Below, piece by piece: positions 1 through 11,143 of a stretch of DNA of 64,000 nucleotides; within the stretch, counting starts at the first letter, position 1; each line of letters begins with the position of its first letter. The DNA comes from Phlebotomus papatasi (lineage: Eukaryota > Arthropoda > Insecta > Diptera > Psychodidae). The notes under the pieces were generated by a model. It ran no database searches. It was not told the origin of the DNA and was given only the letters and a program-made list of their open reading frames with translations. A program made the translations under genes and the position numbers. The stretch spans positions 88,226,001 through 88,290,000 of the forward strand of contig NC_077222.1 in NCBI RefSeq assembly GCF_024763615.1, written 5' to 3'.

Positions 1-530
1 GAGCTATGCGTATACGATTGATTGACAAGGAAGACAATTTATATGGGAGAGACAGTACGGGAGAGGAGGTTTAAACTGCGCCTATATGATCCAGGCAATT
101 TATTGCCTGTGGTACCAATTTCATGGCGATTCGTCTGCTGTGTGAATGGGGAAGCTCTTGAGTTACAATAGCCGTGTCAACCCTTATGAGAAACGCGTAT
201 CCTCTTGTTCCTGTAAATGAAGTCTCTACGATTTCACGGTTCAGGTTGAGTCCACCTGCCGCGAGAATATTTAGCCAGGCGAGTCGACTTAGGGCTCATT
301 GGAAGTCGAGATACAGAATCTCTTAAGGGAATGAAACCTGGCGATATCCCCTTACACTCTGAGCACCGTGAATATACCCCAAAGACTGCTGTCAGCAATC
401 CAAAGAGCATTACTTGGCAATGAACCCGTCGGAGTTTAGCAGATTTCCTAACCACGCCTAGAAGAGGTCGTATATGGATTCTGGGATATTCTATCCAAAT
501 TAGACAACATGTAGGCAATAAAATATTAGT
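1..530. other. GC-richer island, possible decayed coding remnant
   Basis: This block is clearly less AT-rich than what follows and carries several medium open stretches, but all frames contain stops. One plus-strand frame reads as a plausible protein tail near 370-520 (key residues RLLSAIQRALL, then FWDILSKLDN) with two internal stops. A minus-strand open frame at 234-518 is probably its shadow. I do not recognise the family. A decayed gene or transposon fragment fits the pattern, and chance cannot be excluded. Confidence 0.25.
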
Positions 531-1338
531 AATGTTTTTATTCGATGTTTTTATTCAGTAAGGGCAATGGATGAGTTTCTTCACTCCCTAATAGGGGATT
601 AGTCAGTCCGCCAGGGTGCATTTGTTACAAGGGTGAGGGCTCCTATACTCATATTCGTAACAATATATTCTGCTTTTTTGCCTAGCTCTGTGAAATATAA
701 ATTATTTTTTGGTTTGTCCGAATTAGCAAGGAAAATAATTAATCCACGATAATTCCGAAAAAAAATTTCAGCAATTAACTGCTGCATGGTCTTCGGTATG
801 CTTTCACTTTAGGTATTGAATGTATTTTTAAACTTTACTAATATTTTATAAAGAAATATTTTTATTTATTTTGTGGTTCAAAGATTATGGTAACATGTCG
901 ATATATCATTGTACTCAAAAAGTGTTTTTAGTAAGAAACAGTTAAGGCGATGTTAAGTAAAATGTTCCATATTTTACTTAAAATGTAGGTTTCAGTTTTT
1001 AACCAATTTTTGGCATTTTATTTTATTTTTTTGGGACTGATATTAAATTTATTTAATATCTGTAAACTTTACTTCTTAATATTTAGAGAAATTTAGAATA
1101 TTATTGCAACCATGTATTGGAGGAGAAAAATTGAGCACTATCGAACCTAAAACTAAAGCAAGGGTGTCTTAGCTAATTGAAATTGTAATTGATTTGAATT
1201 TGTCCTCTAAAATATTAAGTTTATATTGAATTTTCCTTTAATACTAAACCATTTATAGCACAAACTACAAGAAAAATGAATTTAAGCTTGTTTTAGGACT
1301 AGATGGTGTGTGTCTCGGCTAACAATTTCCTTTTTTAA
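531..1338. other. AT-rich non-coding stretch
   Basis: The sequence is strongly AT-rich with no sustained open frame. The motif TGTCTYRGCTAA, which recurs through the next 3 kb, appears at about 1166 and 1311. I see nothing else supportable. Confidence 0.5.
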
Positions 1339-1477
1339 CCCTTTAAGGACGACAAAGTCAAAAATCGGGAGTCAGAAAAATCACTTTTTATGACTTTTTA
1401 GAGCAAAACGTAACTTTAGAAAATCGTAGGAAAAATTTAATTTTTGGGTCACCGGTGACCCAATCGTCCTTAAAGGG
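1339..1477. mobile_element. piggyBac-like MITE
   Basis: This is a 139-bp near-palindrome. Its ends are CCCTTTAAGGACGA and the complementary TCGTCCTTAAAGGG. It is preceded by TTAA (1335-1338) and followed by TTAG (1478-1481), so a TTAA target duplication with one later change is likely. Terminal CCC and a TTAA target are hallmarks of piggyBac-type elements. There is no coding capacity. An exact 16-bp palindrome, GGGTCACCGGTGACCC, lies at 1446-1461 near the right end. A second left end of the same type is at about 22325. Confidence 0.7.
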
Positions 1478-1481
1478 TTAG

Positions 1482-3820
1482 GAAATAGAAATTTAAATTT
1501 AAAAAAAAATCCTCAAAGTGCAGCGAACATTTTTAAAGTTCGGACACATCACTTGGAACAACCCAAAGGTACAAGAAAGCATATTTAGTTTATATTGCGT
1601 CCGTTACAAATACCTACATTCATCCATGCTGATTTTCTGTACTTTTGCATGTGTTGAAAGACATAAAGACACATTGGCAATTTCCGTGCTTCTCACACTT
1701 GAATCTATTGCTAGAGCAAAACCTCTCAAGAGACAGACAAATTAATCTGTCTCAGTAAAAAATGCAGTGATTCAGCGGCAAAAAAGTCGCACTATCTTGA
1801 GGAATTTCTAACAATTTTGTTCCAAGTCTCAATTTTTATCCATTGCGGATGGTAAAACTCGACAAATACGCGACATTCAGTGAGATTTCGTGACTTGCAG
1901 AAGAAATTGCCATTTTTATGGAAAAACTGTTGGTGATGGCTTTTCCATTTGGTTATTCACATGAGAGTGCAAATGCCGCTTTTTCCATCGATTTAATTGC
2001 CATGAATTGTATATCACGATGTGTAATAATGTAGCGTGATTGATTAGCAATAATTGCCACTCAAAAGTGTTCATTAGCGCACTTTTCGCTAAATAAAAAA
2101 AAAAACTATATAGATGAAAATGAGGGAACTCCGCGTGGAAAGAGTGACTGATCCACTTAAGCAGATTGTGTGAAATGTTTGTTTACTCGCGCACATAGAG
2201 TATGCGTATTAAATCGATTTCCATCACTCTCGCGTGTTTGTGATCGATCGGTCGGTTGGCAAAGGGTTCAAATGTTAGCTAAATAGACCCAAAGACACTG
2301 ACCTCGAAGACTGAAGATCGCCAACTGACAGAAAATTGGGCCACTTAGAGGAGCAGCAAATGGCAAAAGAAGAAGTTCCAATGAGTCAATTATGAAAATT
2401 TCATGCCGTGACGAATTCGCTTCATTGATGAGATGACAACAATCGTAATGTTTTATGTTTATTGGCCATTTCACACACTTTTATTTAGACATTCTCCTCC
2501 CTTGTTTTTACACGCAGAATTGTTGCCAAGAAACTGTTTGTGACCCAAGGGGTTAACAAATAATTGGGAACAGTAGCTGAATTTGGATAACACTTCCCCA
2601 GCGTTTAGTTAATAGTGTCTCGACTAAGCTATGAATACTCTATTCGAAAAGTAAACTGTGTTAAAAACTTCTGGAATGATTAGAACAGATTGACTAGATT
2701 TCAAATTCTGAGAACTCAAATAGGAACAGTTCAATTTTTCTTAGGATTAGATGCTATCATGATTATCACACTGTTCTTATATTTTGAAAAGGAAGAGTTG
2801 TGAAATTAAACATCAGAAACCCAAATAAGAACAGAATTAAGCAAATAACAATATGGTTTTATTAAAACCGATAACAGTTTTTTTTTTAATTTCGCTTATG
2901 AGAAAAATAAATCATAACTGTAACCGGTTAGAAATACTCAATATTTTGTTTTTTTTTTAATGTCGTACTGTAGATTATAAAAACATAAGATTTTGTGGGA
3001 ACAGTTGAATGTGTCTTAGCTAAAATGCACGAGCATGAAAAAGTTAAACGCGGCTTATGGAAAATTGTTTTTTTTTAGGCTAAGATGTATTAAAGCGATA
3101 TAAAACATTTAAAACAAAAATAGGTGTGATTATGAAGGAATCACACCTGAAAATGGTTAGCCGAGACCCATAAAGGAAATTTATGAAAATGATGAGTTAG
3201 TTTTTAGCACAGTAACTATAATACTTTATTTTTTCCGTTAAAAAGATATTTTCGTTTGATCTTGTCTCTTTATAGTTAAAAAAATTCACCTAGATAGAGT
3301 GAATATCGAATAATAGTCCATGACATCACATTGAACTGTATTTTATGGTTTATGTCATGGCTAAATATTCATAAATTTTAGTACCGTTTAAAAAATTGAA
3401 GTGTATTTATTATTTTTTGGATTTTCTTATACAATTCTGTCTAGTTACTTCGATCTTTTATATTTGTATTTGAAATCAAAGTGCTTTAGGATTGCAAATT
3501 TAGTTCAATCCAAATTAATTTAAATTTGAAACCATTTTTACTGCTTCAATTTCTATTCCTTTTTTTAAATATTCCTAAGAACACTTTATACAATAATAGA
3601 AATAAAATATTAAATATAAAATTAACTATTTTATACAGCCCCAAAATGTATCTATAAATTGTTCTACAACATGAATCCACAAAAAAAGATTGTTATAAAA
3701 ACAGTATGATTTGTAAAGTGTCTTGACTAAACTTAATGAAGAATTTAAGTAAAATGAGTTAAAGAGGTATAACAGGCGAAGCGGTAAAAATACGAAAGCC
3801 AAATTTAGGCAACATACTTT
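1482..3820. other. AT-rich stretch with dispersed TGTCTYRGCTAA motifs
   Basis: No convincing gene is present. The motif TGTCTYRGCTAA occurs in forward orientation near 2616, 3013 and 3718 and in reverse near 3157, besides the copies at 1166, 1311 and 4029. The copies at 1311 and 3157 face each other and share flanking bases, so they could be worn ends of an older DNA transposon of about 1.9 kb. A slightly GC-richer patch at 2100-2500 contains short open frames on both strands that look like chance. Confidence 0.35.
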
Positions 3821-4030
3821 AAAAATGGAAATTGTTTTAGCAACAGTTAATTTTTCAACTCCAAATTAGAAAATTACAATTAAGTGACAGCCTCATTCTG
3901 TCAGCATTTTGTCATATCGTTTTGATAGAAATAAGAGGATTTCGACGATTAAATATGTTTAGTCCTTTATTGTAATTTTCTAATTTGGAGTTAAAAATAT
4001 ACTGTTCCTAAAACAATTTCTGTTTCTAAA
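3821..4030. repeat. inverted-repeat hairpin element, about 210 bp
   Basis: The arms are about 65 bp long and close to 90% complementary by eye. The shared core ACTCCAAATTAGAAAATTAC appears on the left at about 3859 and in reverse on the right at about 3970. No open frame is present. A TGTCTTGGCT motif abuts the right end. It resembles a MITE, but I could not define a target duplication. Confidence 0.6.
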
Positions 4031-4053
4031 GTGTCTTGGCTGAATTTCGTTTA

Positions 4054-4250
4054 GAGGGAAGTGGGACACCTTTGAAATTTTGATTTTCCTCCTATTTTTA
4101 AATAGAACTGAGCCATATCATAATGTAATTTAGCTTCTCAATCTGTTTGTGTAGCTAAATTATATCATGAAAAGTTTAAATTTTATTTAAAAATTGGTAA
4201 AAATCCAAATTTCAAAGGTGTTCTACTTTCAAAGGTGCCTCTCTTCTCTC
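4054..4250. mobile_element. family I MITE, copy 1
   Basis: The ends are GAGGGAAGTGGGACACC on the left and a degenerate complement on the right, with TA on both sides. The interior matches the two copies at 26644-27077 and 27080-27286, including the block around TAATTTAGCTTCTCAATC. It is about 197 bp and non-coding. Confidence 0.65.
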
Positions 4251-5265
4251 TACGCATTTTTACCGTGTCTGAACGTTTATAGAATTTAGTAAATTACCCT
4301 ATTTTGCCACTTGACTCTTTTTCTTTTGATATCCAAACTTACATAATGTTTGACTAACCCTCAGAAAATTGATTCAATTTAACACTTTGCAAGTCCAAAA
4401 GAAACTCTTCTATAATCACATGAAAAGCTGTTGTCCCCTCAATTCAAATCATAGCTATTGACTCAAAATATTACGATGGAGAAAACATGGATGGATTCTT
4501 CTTATGCTCCACTTCTGAGGATGCCCATAAGAAAATGCTCTGTGGATGGGGAAACCCTTTAAGGATGGAAAATGTGGTGTGTCACCAAATCCACAATATT
4601 GGCACACCCTCCGTGTATTTTGCACCAAATAGAATCCTTTATGGTAATGTTATTGTGTGACTGAACAATAAAATATGATTGCCTCAACTCATTCTCTTCC
4701 GCCATGAATTTATGTTGCTCCCAGGGAATTTTTTCTTCTCTCTGTCTCGAAGAAAAGCCTCAGTGAGTAATATTGCGGGAGATCAAGAAAATGTTTTTCA
4801 TCTGACACCATCTTTCACCATTTTTCTTCGTGGGCTGCGTTTGGCAAGTTTTTCGTGGCGCGAAAATGTCCTTTATTGCTATGGCAATTTTCTCCCGCAG
4901 ATGATTAGGAGTTTGGGAAATTTATCGTCCAATTTTCGACTTTTTCAAATAATTGGATTATTTCGAGTGGCACAAACAAATAAATGAAGTGAGAACCAGC
5001 ATGAATTGGTGTACTCAGAGAAAAAACGCGGATTATAGCAAAGTCAGACGAAAGTGAAAAACTTTGGGAAATTACGTCAAATTGTGGTAAATATTACCAT
5101 GATTACCGTAGTGGATAATTACCATAGATAGTGAAGGATAATTCAGCATAGAAATTAGTGAACAGAAATATACAATGGTAGTGGCAGCATAGAGGAAAAT
5201 TGGTAATCGCAAATGAACAGACTCATGTATTACTGACGTAAATCTTACCTAAAGAAAATTCTATA
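4251..5265. other. single-copy island without a recognised gene
   Basis: This stretch is less AT-rich than its surroundings and I see no second copy of it in the window. An open frame on the plus strand at 4679-4987 (102 codons) has no recognisable domain and a composition typical of chance frames here. A CTCAGAGAAAAA motif at about 5015 resembles one end of a CACTGAG-type MITE without a partner. Confidence 0.4.
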
Positions 5266-5435
5266 GGGGAAAGGGCCCGTGCTTCATACGATCCTAAGCT
5301 TCTTAATGATGAAATTTTTCCTATGTTCCCCTAGTTTTTAAAATATAGATAAGATGAGTCACGTTTATTGAGAAACGTAGTAAAAATTTAGTCGTTACGA
5401 AGGGTAGGATCGTACGAAGCATGGGTACTTTCCCC
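5266..5435. mobile_element. family G MITE, short form
   Basis: This is a 170-bp element flanked by TA. It starts GGGGAAAGGGCCCGTGCTTC and ends with the imperfect complement. The arms repeat a TACGATCC core. A 976-bp relative with the same ends is at 53615-54590, and a worn right end is near 20035. It is non-coding. Confidence 0.75.
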
Positions 5436-5526
5436 TATTGAGGTAAGAAAGGTAAGAGTTTAGGTATATTTCAAGCCATTTTAATGACGTTCAAATAACA
5501 TTTTCATGACCTCATTCAAGACTATA

Positions 5527-5740
5527 GCGAAAAGCTTCAGGCTTCGCACACACTCTGGCTTCTTACACTTAAAATTTTTTCCGTATTCCTTTAATAAATC
5601 TGACCTAGTGGCAATATATTTTAATAGCTAGCCTTAAGTCTCACATTTCCTAAAAAAAAATGATCAAATTTATTAAAGGAATATGGAAAGATATAAAGTT
5701 TTCGAATCCAGAGTATATGCGAAGCCCGAAAGCCTTCCGT
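5527..5740. mobile_element. family F MITE, copy 1 (degenerate)
   Basis: The arms contain AAAGCTTCAGGCTTCGCAC on the left and its imperfect complement on the right, with TTTATTAAAGGAATATGG in the interior. The same features occur at 34508-34655 and, as a half copy, at 61468-61555. It is non-coding. Confidence 0.6.
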
Positions 5741-5924
5741 TAATAAAATTCTGCTACTAGGAAAAATTTCTTATGGACTTATTGAGACTCCCAATATTTT
5801 AGTTAATAGACTATAGGATTAAAAGACCAAAGGAGAATGGGCAAAAGGGTATGAAAGGTGATCCATGTGGCGTACACAGTCAGAACTAGGTGCATTTTAT
5901 AGGTAATGATATAGGATGAAAAGA

Positions 5925-6520
5925 GTTCTCCGGTCCAGAACCTTAAGCATAAAGACTAAGCTACTACTGTATTGGACTATGATCCTGTCAGTCCTCACGT
6001 ATTCGTTTGAGACGTGGGTTCCACTCGCGGTTCAATTTGTATGGCGATCAGTGTGATCCTAGCGACAGATCGCACGATCTGTGCGACGCTACAGAATCAT
6101 CGCGCGATCACGATTCACTCGCTGGCCATACTTATTCACCCCCTGGCAAACAGAATTGAAAACTCTTAGCCGCGTTTTAGAGGAGGATTCTACGGCGGAT
6201 TTTTGTCCCGTATGTGAGGAGGAACTCTGGAGCCTATACAACGAGGTGTATGAGCGCTACCAAGAGGTAAACTGTCGTCAAGCAAATACTCCTCAATAGG
6301 TGCCAATAGACTGCTCATCTGGTTCACAAGGATGAGGACGACCCAGCCTAGAAAGTCTTTCGGGGCAAATTCTATGTTTCTAGGAAACGAGGCCGATCGA
6401 GACTCCGATTGACCGACTCAAGTTGGGACGGGTCCTGCGTCAAGCCAAGACGAGCAATGGAAAACTGTCGTATCCGAGGACGATTTTCGCCGGGAGTCCT
6501 TGTAAAAACACCTTTATCGT
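5925..6520 (+). pseudogene. decayed non-LTR retrotransposon, reverse transcriptase C-terminal region
   Basis: The plus-strand translation follows the conserved tail of LINE polyproteins, probably of the RTE type or close to it. In order I see a TKLLLYWTM..LTYSFETWV block (about 5960-6030), a GPV-like segment with YNEVYERYQEV (about 6205-6270), a DEDDPA..KVF block (about 6330-6365), and KRGRSRLRLTDSSW (about 6385-6430), which matches the usual basic GRPRLRW-D motif. Several in-frame stops make it non-functional. About 100 bp of extra sequence splits ETWV from the following LKTL-like block (see 6025-6140). Clade assignment is tentative, but the identity as a LINE tail is well supported by the ordered motifs. 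Confidence 0.7.
6025..6140. repeat. small foldback insertion within the LINE remnant
   Basis: In related proteins only a few residues separate the ETWV motif from the next conserved block, while here roughly 35 extra codons intervene. The extra DNA is GC-rich and self-complementary: ACAGATCG faces CGATCTGT around 6066-6083, and ATGGCGATCAGTGTGAT faces an imperfect complement ending CTGGCCAT. A small foldback insertion is inferred. Its exact ends and target duplication are not clear. Confidence 0.4.
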
Positions 6521-7002
6521 TTCGAAAAATCGCTATATTGACATCGAATTACTCGAGATCAGCTGAAGGGATCCTCGTGAAATTCGGTATGGGGTCAGTG
6601 TACGGCTTAAGCTTTTAAACCATACATACTACCACCTTTCTCTACCCCTCCTTTAAGTAGCCATCATGCGAAATGAGGACTTTTTCTATCATAACTTCTC
6701 TCTGAGGAAAAGTAGAAATCAAAAACTTGGCATGTGATCAAGGTTTCTAGACGGCTTTTTAATCATTTACTACACATGCATTTTGGAGTCTAATTGAAGA
6801 AGGGGGAGGTAATGCGATATATAGCGCCTTCTCCTCAATTATGTGCCTCCTATCTAGAGAGGTCTAGTATATGGTCCTTCTAGAGCAGATTGGTCAAAGG
6901 GCTAACAACACCTTTTCGTAAAAAGCAGGATTGCTATGAAATGAATACAAAACTTTATCTCGGATACGAAGGGATTCAGGGCAACGACCCAGGTAATATA
7001 CA
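6521..7002. other. LINE 3' flank and 5' leader-like sequence
   Basis: This stretch lies between a LINE 3' coding remnant and the 5' endonuclease remnant of another copy in the same orientation. It has no conserved open frame. It probably holds the 3' untranslated part of the first copy and the leader of the second, which is an inference from position. Confidence 0.35.
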
Positions 7003-7125
7003 AAGGTCTTACTTTGGAACATGGAACGTCTTGAGCCTTAATTGATCTGTATTAATGCATGCATTCGACAACTAAACCACTATAAAATGGACATTACAGC
7101 GGCACAGGATGTACAGTAAAAATGC
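7003..7125 (+). pseudogene. decayed non-LTR retrotransposon, endonuclease N-terminus
   Basis: The residues FGTWNVLSLN (from about 7013) match the start of the apurinic-type endonuclease domain of RTE-like elements (usual form GTWNVRSL). After a frameshift, HYKMDITAAQDVQ (about 7078-7116) matches the YKMDIxAIQExRW motif that carries the catalytic Glu, here Asp. Stops and frameshifts show it is dead. The copy is truncated soon afterwards. It follows a same-orientation LINE tail, so two copies are arranged head to tail. Confidence 0.6.
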
Positions 7126-9348
7126 GCACATTTCATATAAGAGGTCATTTTTCTTCAAAAAAATAGTTTTTATGCCCTTGGTCCAACATCGTTTAGAACT
7201 TTGGTTCCGAAACAAAACTTGTTACCTATACCCTTTTCAGTGATATAGGTCTTAAGGTGGAGGCATAACAACTACTCTTGCCCATTCTCCTTTGCTTCGA
7301 TCTTGATTCTATTTGGGTTTAGTCTAACAATCGACAGATCGCTGCTTAAGGGAACTGTAAATAGCACAGTTAATCATTTCTTGATCTCATGTTTATCTCA
7401 GATTTTTCTTTCAATTTTCTGAGTACAGCGAAAGTTTAAGATGGATGTGGGAGTTTTACCTTGGGTTGTGAGTAAAGTATCTGTGACATTGTTGAAAATT
7501 CACTCATGAAAAATTATTTATACACTCATAAATCTTTGTTTTATCCACCAACCATAATCCACAGCAAGATGAAGCACATGGAGCGTTCCAACATCTTCAG
7601 TCTGAAACTCCCACAGTAATTTTCGCACCTTAATCTCTCTGTCGTTTCCGCGAAAGGGATCCATAGCCCAAGTTCCTTTAAGATGTTTTCTTGTTAAATA
7701 TTCTTCCACTGTGGAATTTTTAATTTATCCAGATAGCAAAAGTGAAATACATAAAAATTCAAGAGCTTTTGTATTTACTTTTTTAATCTCTTCATCTCTT
7801 CATCCTTAGTACTCACCATCATCCCCCAAAGAAGGTTGTATACCGTTCTTGTGAGACAAAAGTTTGCCTTGTGGGTGGAATTTTCAATTGAGAAAAATGT
7901 TCATTCACCCAACAAGTCTTTGCAAAGAGCTTCCATCCGCTGTTAGCTTTTAGTGAAAATTAACCCCAGGTGTATATTCCAAAAACTTCACCGTGTAATT
8001 TGCCTTTATGTTTATTGAGATGATGTTTATGGAGCCACTTTGAAGTAGTTTCAAGTGTCATAACAATTTATCTCTCAATTGCTGTTGAGTGGATCTCCCA
8101 TCGCAAGGTACACATTTTATGTCCCTATTGGACAGTAATTCCGAAGTGCGTTTGCAAATGCAAACCCTCCAAAAAGCATTTAAAGCCCTCCGGAAAAACT
8201 GGCGGGAAATTGGGATTAATTTTGTGGAGAGGATACATAGGAATTTTACGAGCCAAACATCGCACAGAAATTCAATGGATCATCCCGGGGAAAAACAACT
8301 TCATAAAACAGACGGAAAATCCACATACAGAAAAAGTACTCTAGCTCAAAAGCTCCCTGTTCAAAACCTCTCCCTTCCTCCCAACCCTCAACCAGATGAA
8401 AAGTGAATAAAGATGATCCCTAAGCCCAAAGAAAAAAAAGTCATTTATTCAGTGTCAAGTTTAAACAGCTCACAAGTCAAAACTCAATTTAATTTGCAAA
8501 CATTTTAAATGTCATTTATCAGTCAGACGACTGGGATGAATTCATTTTGGTTGGTGAAATGCACGAAGAGTCTTCAAGTATTCAATATTCTACCTCTTTC
8601 CTCTGTCCCAGAAAAAAAACCACCCTTCAGTGGAAAATGATATGCAATGTGGCCTATTTTTCACATAAAAAAATCCTCCCTGTCGCCCACAAAAGTCACT
8701 TTTTTTCCATGAATAATAAAATTGTAACTCTCTGGGGGTAGAAGGAAGAAGTGATTCTGCATCGACCAGCATTGAAATATGCGCCAAGACAGTGACTCAG
8801 GAAAATTTCTAAGACCATGACTCTTCCAGAACATTAAAGAAGTCTCAGAAAAAGTTCCTGCAAATCTCAATGGGAGATTGCGAGATTGACTTTAGTACGG
8901 TAATAAATGCGCTGAGAGTGATTTGACGAATTTTGAGGTTTACTTCTGAAAGTGAAATTCAGGAGGGAATCCTAATTATCACATGGATTTTTATTAGAAG
9001 ATTGCTCAAAATTGCGAGAGTTTTAATTGAAGTGATTAAATTGGAGTATCAAACTGCAATTCTACAATTTATTTTGAATTGTGTATTATTCAGATGCAAT
9101 TAAAAATTTATAACCCATAAAATTTTTAAATGCTATCACTTTCCTCTAGTTGACCAGAACTTAATAGCATAGAAAACTTTAAGCGAAAAATTTTTGATTA
9201 AACATAATAAAAAAATATTAGTCGCATAGGGTTCTATAATAGCAATTTAGAATGCTTGAGATGCTCTTAACTTGTAAATCTAATCAATTGGAGATCACGA
9301 GTTTTAATGCTCTACATTTCTTGTTTTTATGCATGTTTTCACGACTTA
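7126..9348. other. single-copy island 7.4-9.0 kb and AT-rich flank
   Basis: I find no recognisable gene. Open frames on both strands (for example 8089-8406 plus, and overlapping minus frames near 8590-8870) overlap one another and lack motifs. A possible minus-strand splice donor (GATG followed by GTGAGTAC in minus sense) sits at about 7817, but no paired acceptor with a good pyrimidine tract and an unbroken frame is convincing. Confidence 0.4.
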
Positions 9349-9738
9349 GGGCAGAATCACATTGACAGTAAAATGCTCACCGTATTTCGTTAATTTACAC
9401 ATTTTCATTGCAATTATTATGCAAATTCACAATTACCGTATTACCTCATCTCATACTCTGTGGCACTAGGTGAAAATAAAATAAAAAATTGAAGAAATAG
9501 AACAAAAATACGATAAATGGTGAGCAAAAAAACTGTAGCAAAACAATCCTACAGTTTTTTGCTCACCGTTTATCGTATTTTCGTTTTATTTCTTCAATTT
9601 TTTTATATTATTTTCACCTAGTGCCACCGAGTATGAGATAAGGTAATACCGTAATTGCAAATTTGCATTAGAATTGCAGTGAAAATGCGTAAATTAACGA
9701 AATACGGTGAGCATTTTACGGCCAATGTGATTCTGCCC
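9349..9738. mobile_element. PIF/Harbinger-like foldback MITE, 390 bp
   Basis: The whole element is a near-perfect inverted repeat with arms of about 190 bp and a loop near 9537-9553. It starts GGGCAGAATCACATTG, ends with the complement, and is flanked by TTA on both sides (9346-9348 and 9739-9741). A 3-bp TTA duplication and a GGGC end are typical of PIF/Harbinger elements. The arms include AATGCTCACCGTATTTCG and its mirror. It has no coding capacity. If transcribed, it would form a long double-stranded stem. Confidence 0.85.
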
Positions 9739-9741
9739 TTA

Positions 9742-10319
9742 ATCCATGTTCTTCTTACTAGAAATATTTTGTGTATCACTTTTTTCTAAAAGAGTTATCA
9801 GAAAAATTAACATATGCTCTTTTATTTCTATAAGTTTCAAAAATAATAATGAAAACAATAATAAATCCAGAATGATAATGCATTCTTTTTCAATAACATT
9901 AATGTTTATAGAGCTTTCTATATAAATAGTTCATTCATTCTATTTGAAATATCTTGAACTTGAAAACACGTAAATTTACCTGCTACAACTCTTTTGAACA
10001 TGATAAATAGAAACCTACGACATAACTAAAAAGACACTTTATAAAGAACTTTTTGATGAAGTGTTTCCTAGAATTTTTTCCAGGAAGAAATCACGATAAA
10101 AAAAAGCTTTAGCTTTATTGCTTTTGAAGCTATACGAGTGATTGAGCCAAAATATGTGAAAAATTTTTCTAAATTTCATATTTTCCTTAATGAACCTCAT
10201 GAACCTTCTTAAACGTACCAAGTTTTAAAATATTTGAATAGGGCATATGAAGACTAAAAAATATTCGAATTTTGAAACCTATTTTTAGAATAATTTTCTT
10301 TTTCAACCGCTTAATACTA
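9742..10319. other. AT-rich non-coding stretch
   Basis: I see no gene, hairpin or repeat that I can support. A minus-strand open frame at 10039-10221 is short and Lys/Phe-rich, as expected for chance frames in AT-rich DNA. Confidence 0.5.
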
Positions 10320-10551
10320 TTGAGTTCAAGGGCCTAGGACATCCACCCACCAGTCCACGTCTGTTGATCCTCCGCAACTTCAAGAAGATGTTCGGGTTCG
10401 ATATTAAGCCGCTGGCAAGATCCTGAATTTGATTCAGCCACCTTACGTTCCTCACTTGATCTCGACCAGTGATTCCCTTAACCGTCCGGAGGTACCTCAT
10501 CTCGGCAGCTTGTACTGACGATCTTACTTTTTCGATCATTACCGAAATCAT
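10320..10551 (-). pseudogene. LINE reverse transcriptase C-terminal fragment
   Basis: The minus-strand frame contains AAEMRYLRTVKGITGRD followed by QVRN. This is the signature of the region after the reverse transcriptase domain in several insect non-LTR elements (usual form EMRFLRxVxGxTRxDRxRN). The downstream part breaks up. A second minus-strand fragment with the same motif is at 57740-57905. The block is more GC-rich than its surroundings, which fits a relatively late arrival. Confidence 0.65.
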
Positions 10552-10983
10552 TTTTCTTTCGAAATCGGGAAAATTAGTCTTCAGAATATTTGTAGAGCAG
10601 TAAACTTTCTATTTGTTTCCTAAAAGCTCGAGATCCTTTCCGTCTACTTTTCGTATAGATAGATAAGTAGAAAAAATTAACGGAATTTAAATGGTTTTAA
10701 AATAGAAAATATGTTCATATTTTACTTTGCTTAAAAAATATATTTTTTTAAACACAAAGCGGCGAATTTTACTAATGACATACATGTTGAACTAACTTAT
10801 ACTGCCCAAATTTAATATAGAAGTTTCGCTTTTAAAATATTTATTTTCGCGTTATAATTTATAAAATTGTGTTAACATACTTAAAATTTTTCGGGATTTG
10901 ACTCAAATATATATCCCAAAAGCAAGACTTTGAAAAGTAAATTCAAGAACATTTTACTTCTCTGTCTCAAAGAGAGAGCTGTA
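10552..10983. other. AT-rich non-coding stretch
   Basis: I see nothing supportable here beyond low-complexity A/T runs. Confidence 0.5.
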
Positions 10984-11143
10984 GGGTGGAGTCTACACTT
11001 ATGGACAGCGTGCAAAAATCTTAAGTTGTTACGTAAACCGGATTTCGAAAAGTTATAAAATAATTTGTTTTTTGATTTTTCAAAATCTATTTAATGTAAT
11101 AACTTAAGTTTTTGCAAGATGTCCATAAGTGTAGACTCCACCC
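10984..11143. mobile_element. TA-flanked hairpin MITE (GGGTGGAGTCTACAC ends)
   Basis: This is a 160-bp element flanked by TA. Both ends carry GGGTGGAGTCTACACTTATG, and the similarity continues inward through an AACTTAAG-type core for about 48 bp. A longer, more worn relative with a nested insertion is at 39966-40334. It is non-coding. Confidence 0.8.

Noticed and set aside
7818..7848. Possible 31-nt minus-strand exon before a GTGAGTAC donor
   Set aside because: The candidate acceptors are weak and the longest open frame stops just before the donor.
8089..8870. Cluster of overlapping frames on both strands
   Set aside because: They overlap each other in opposite directions without motifs or splice support.
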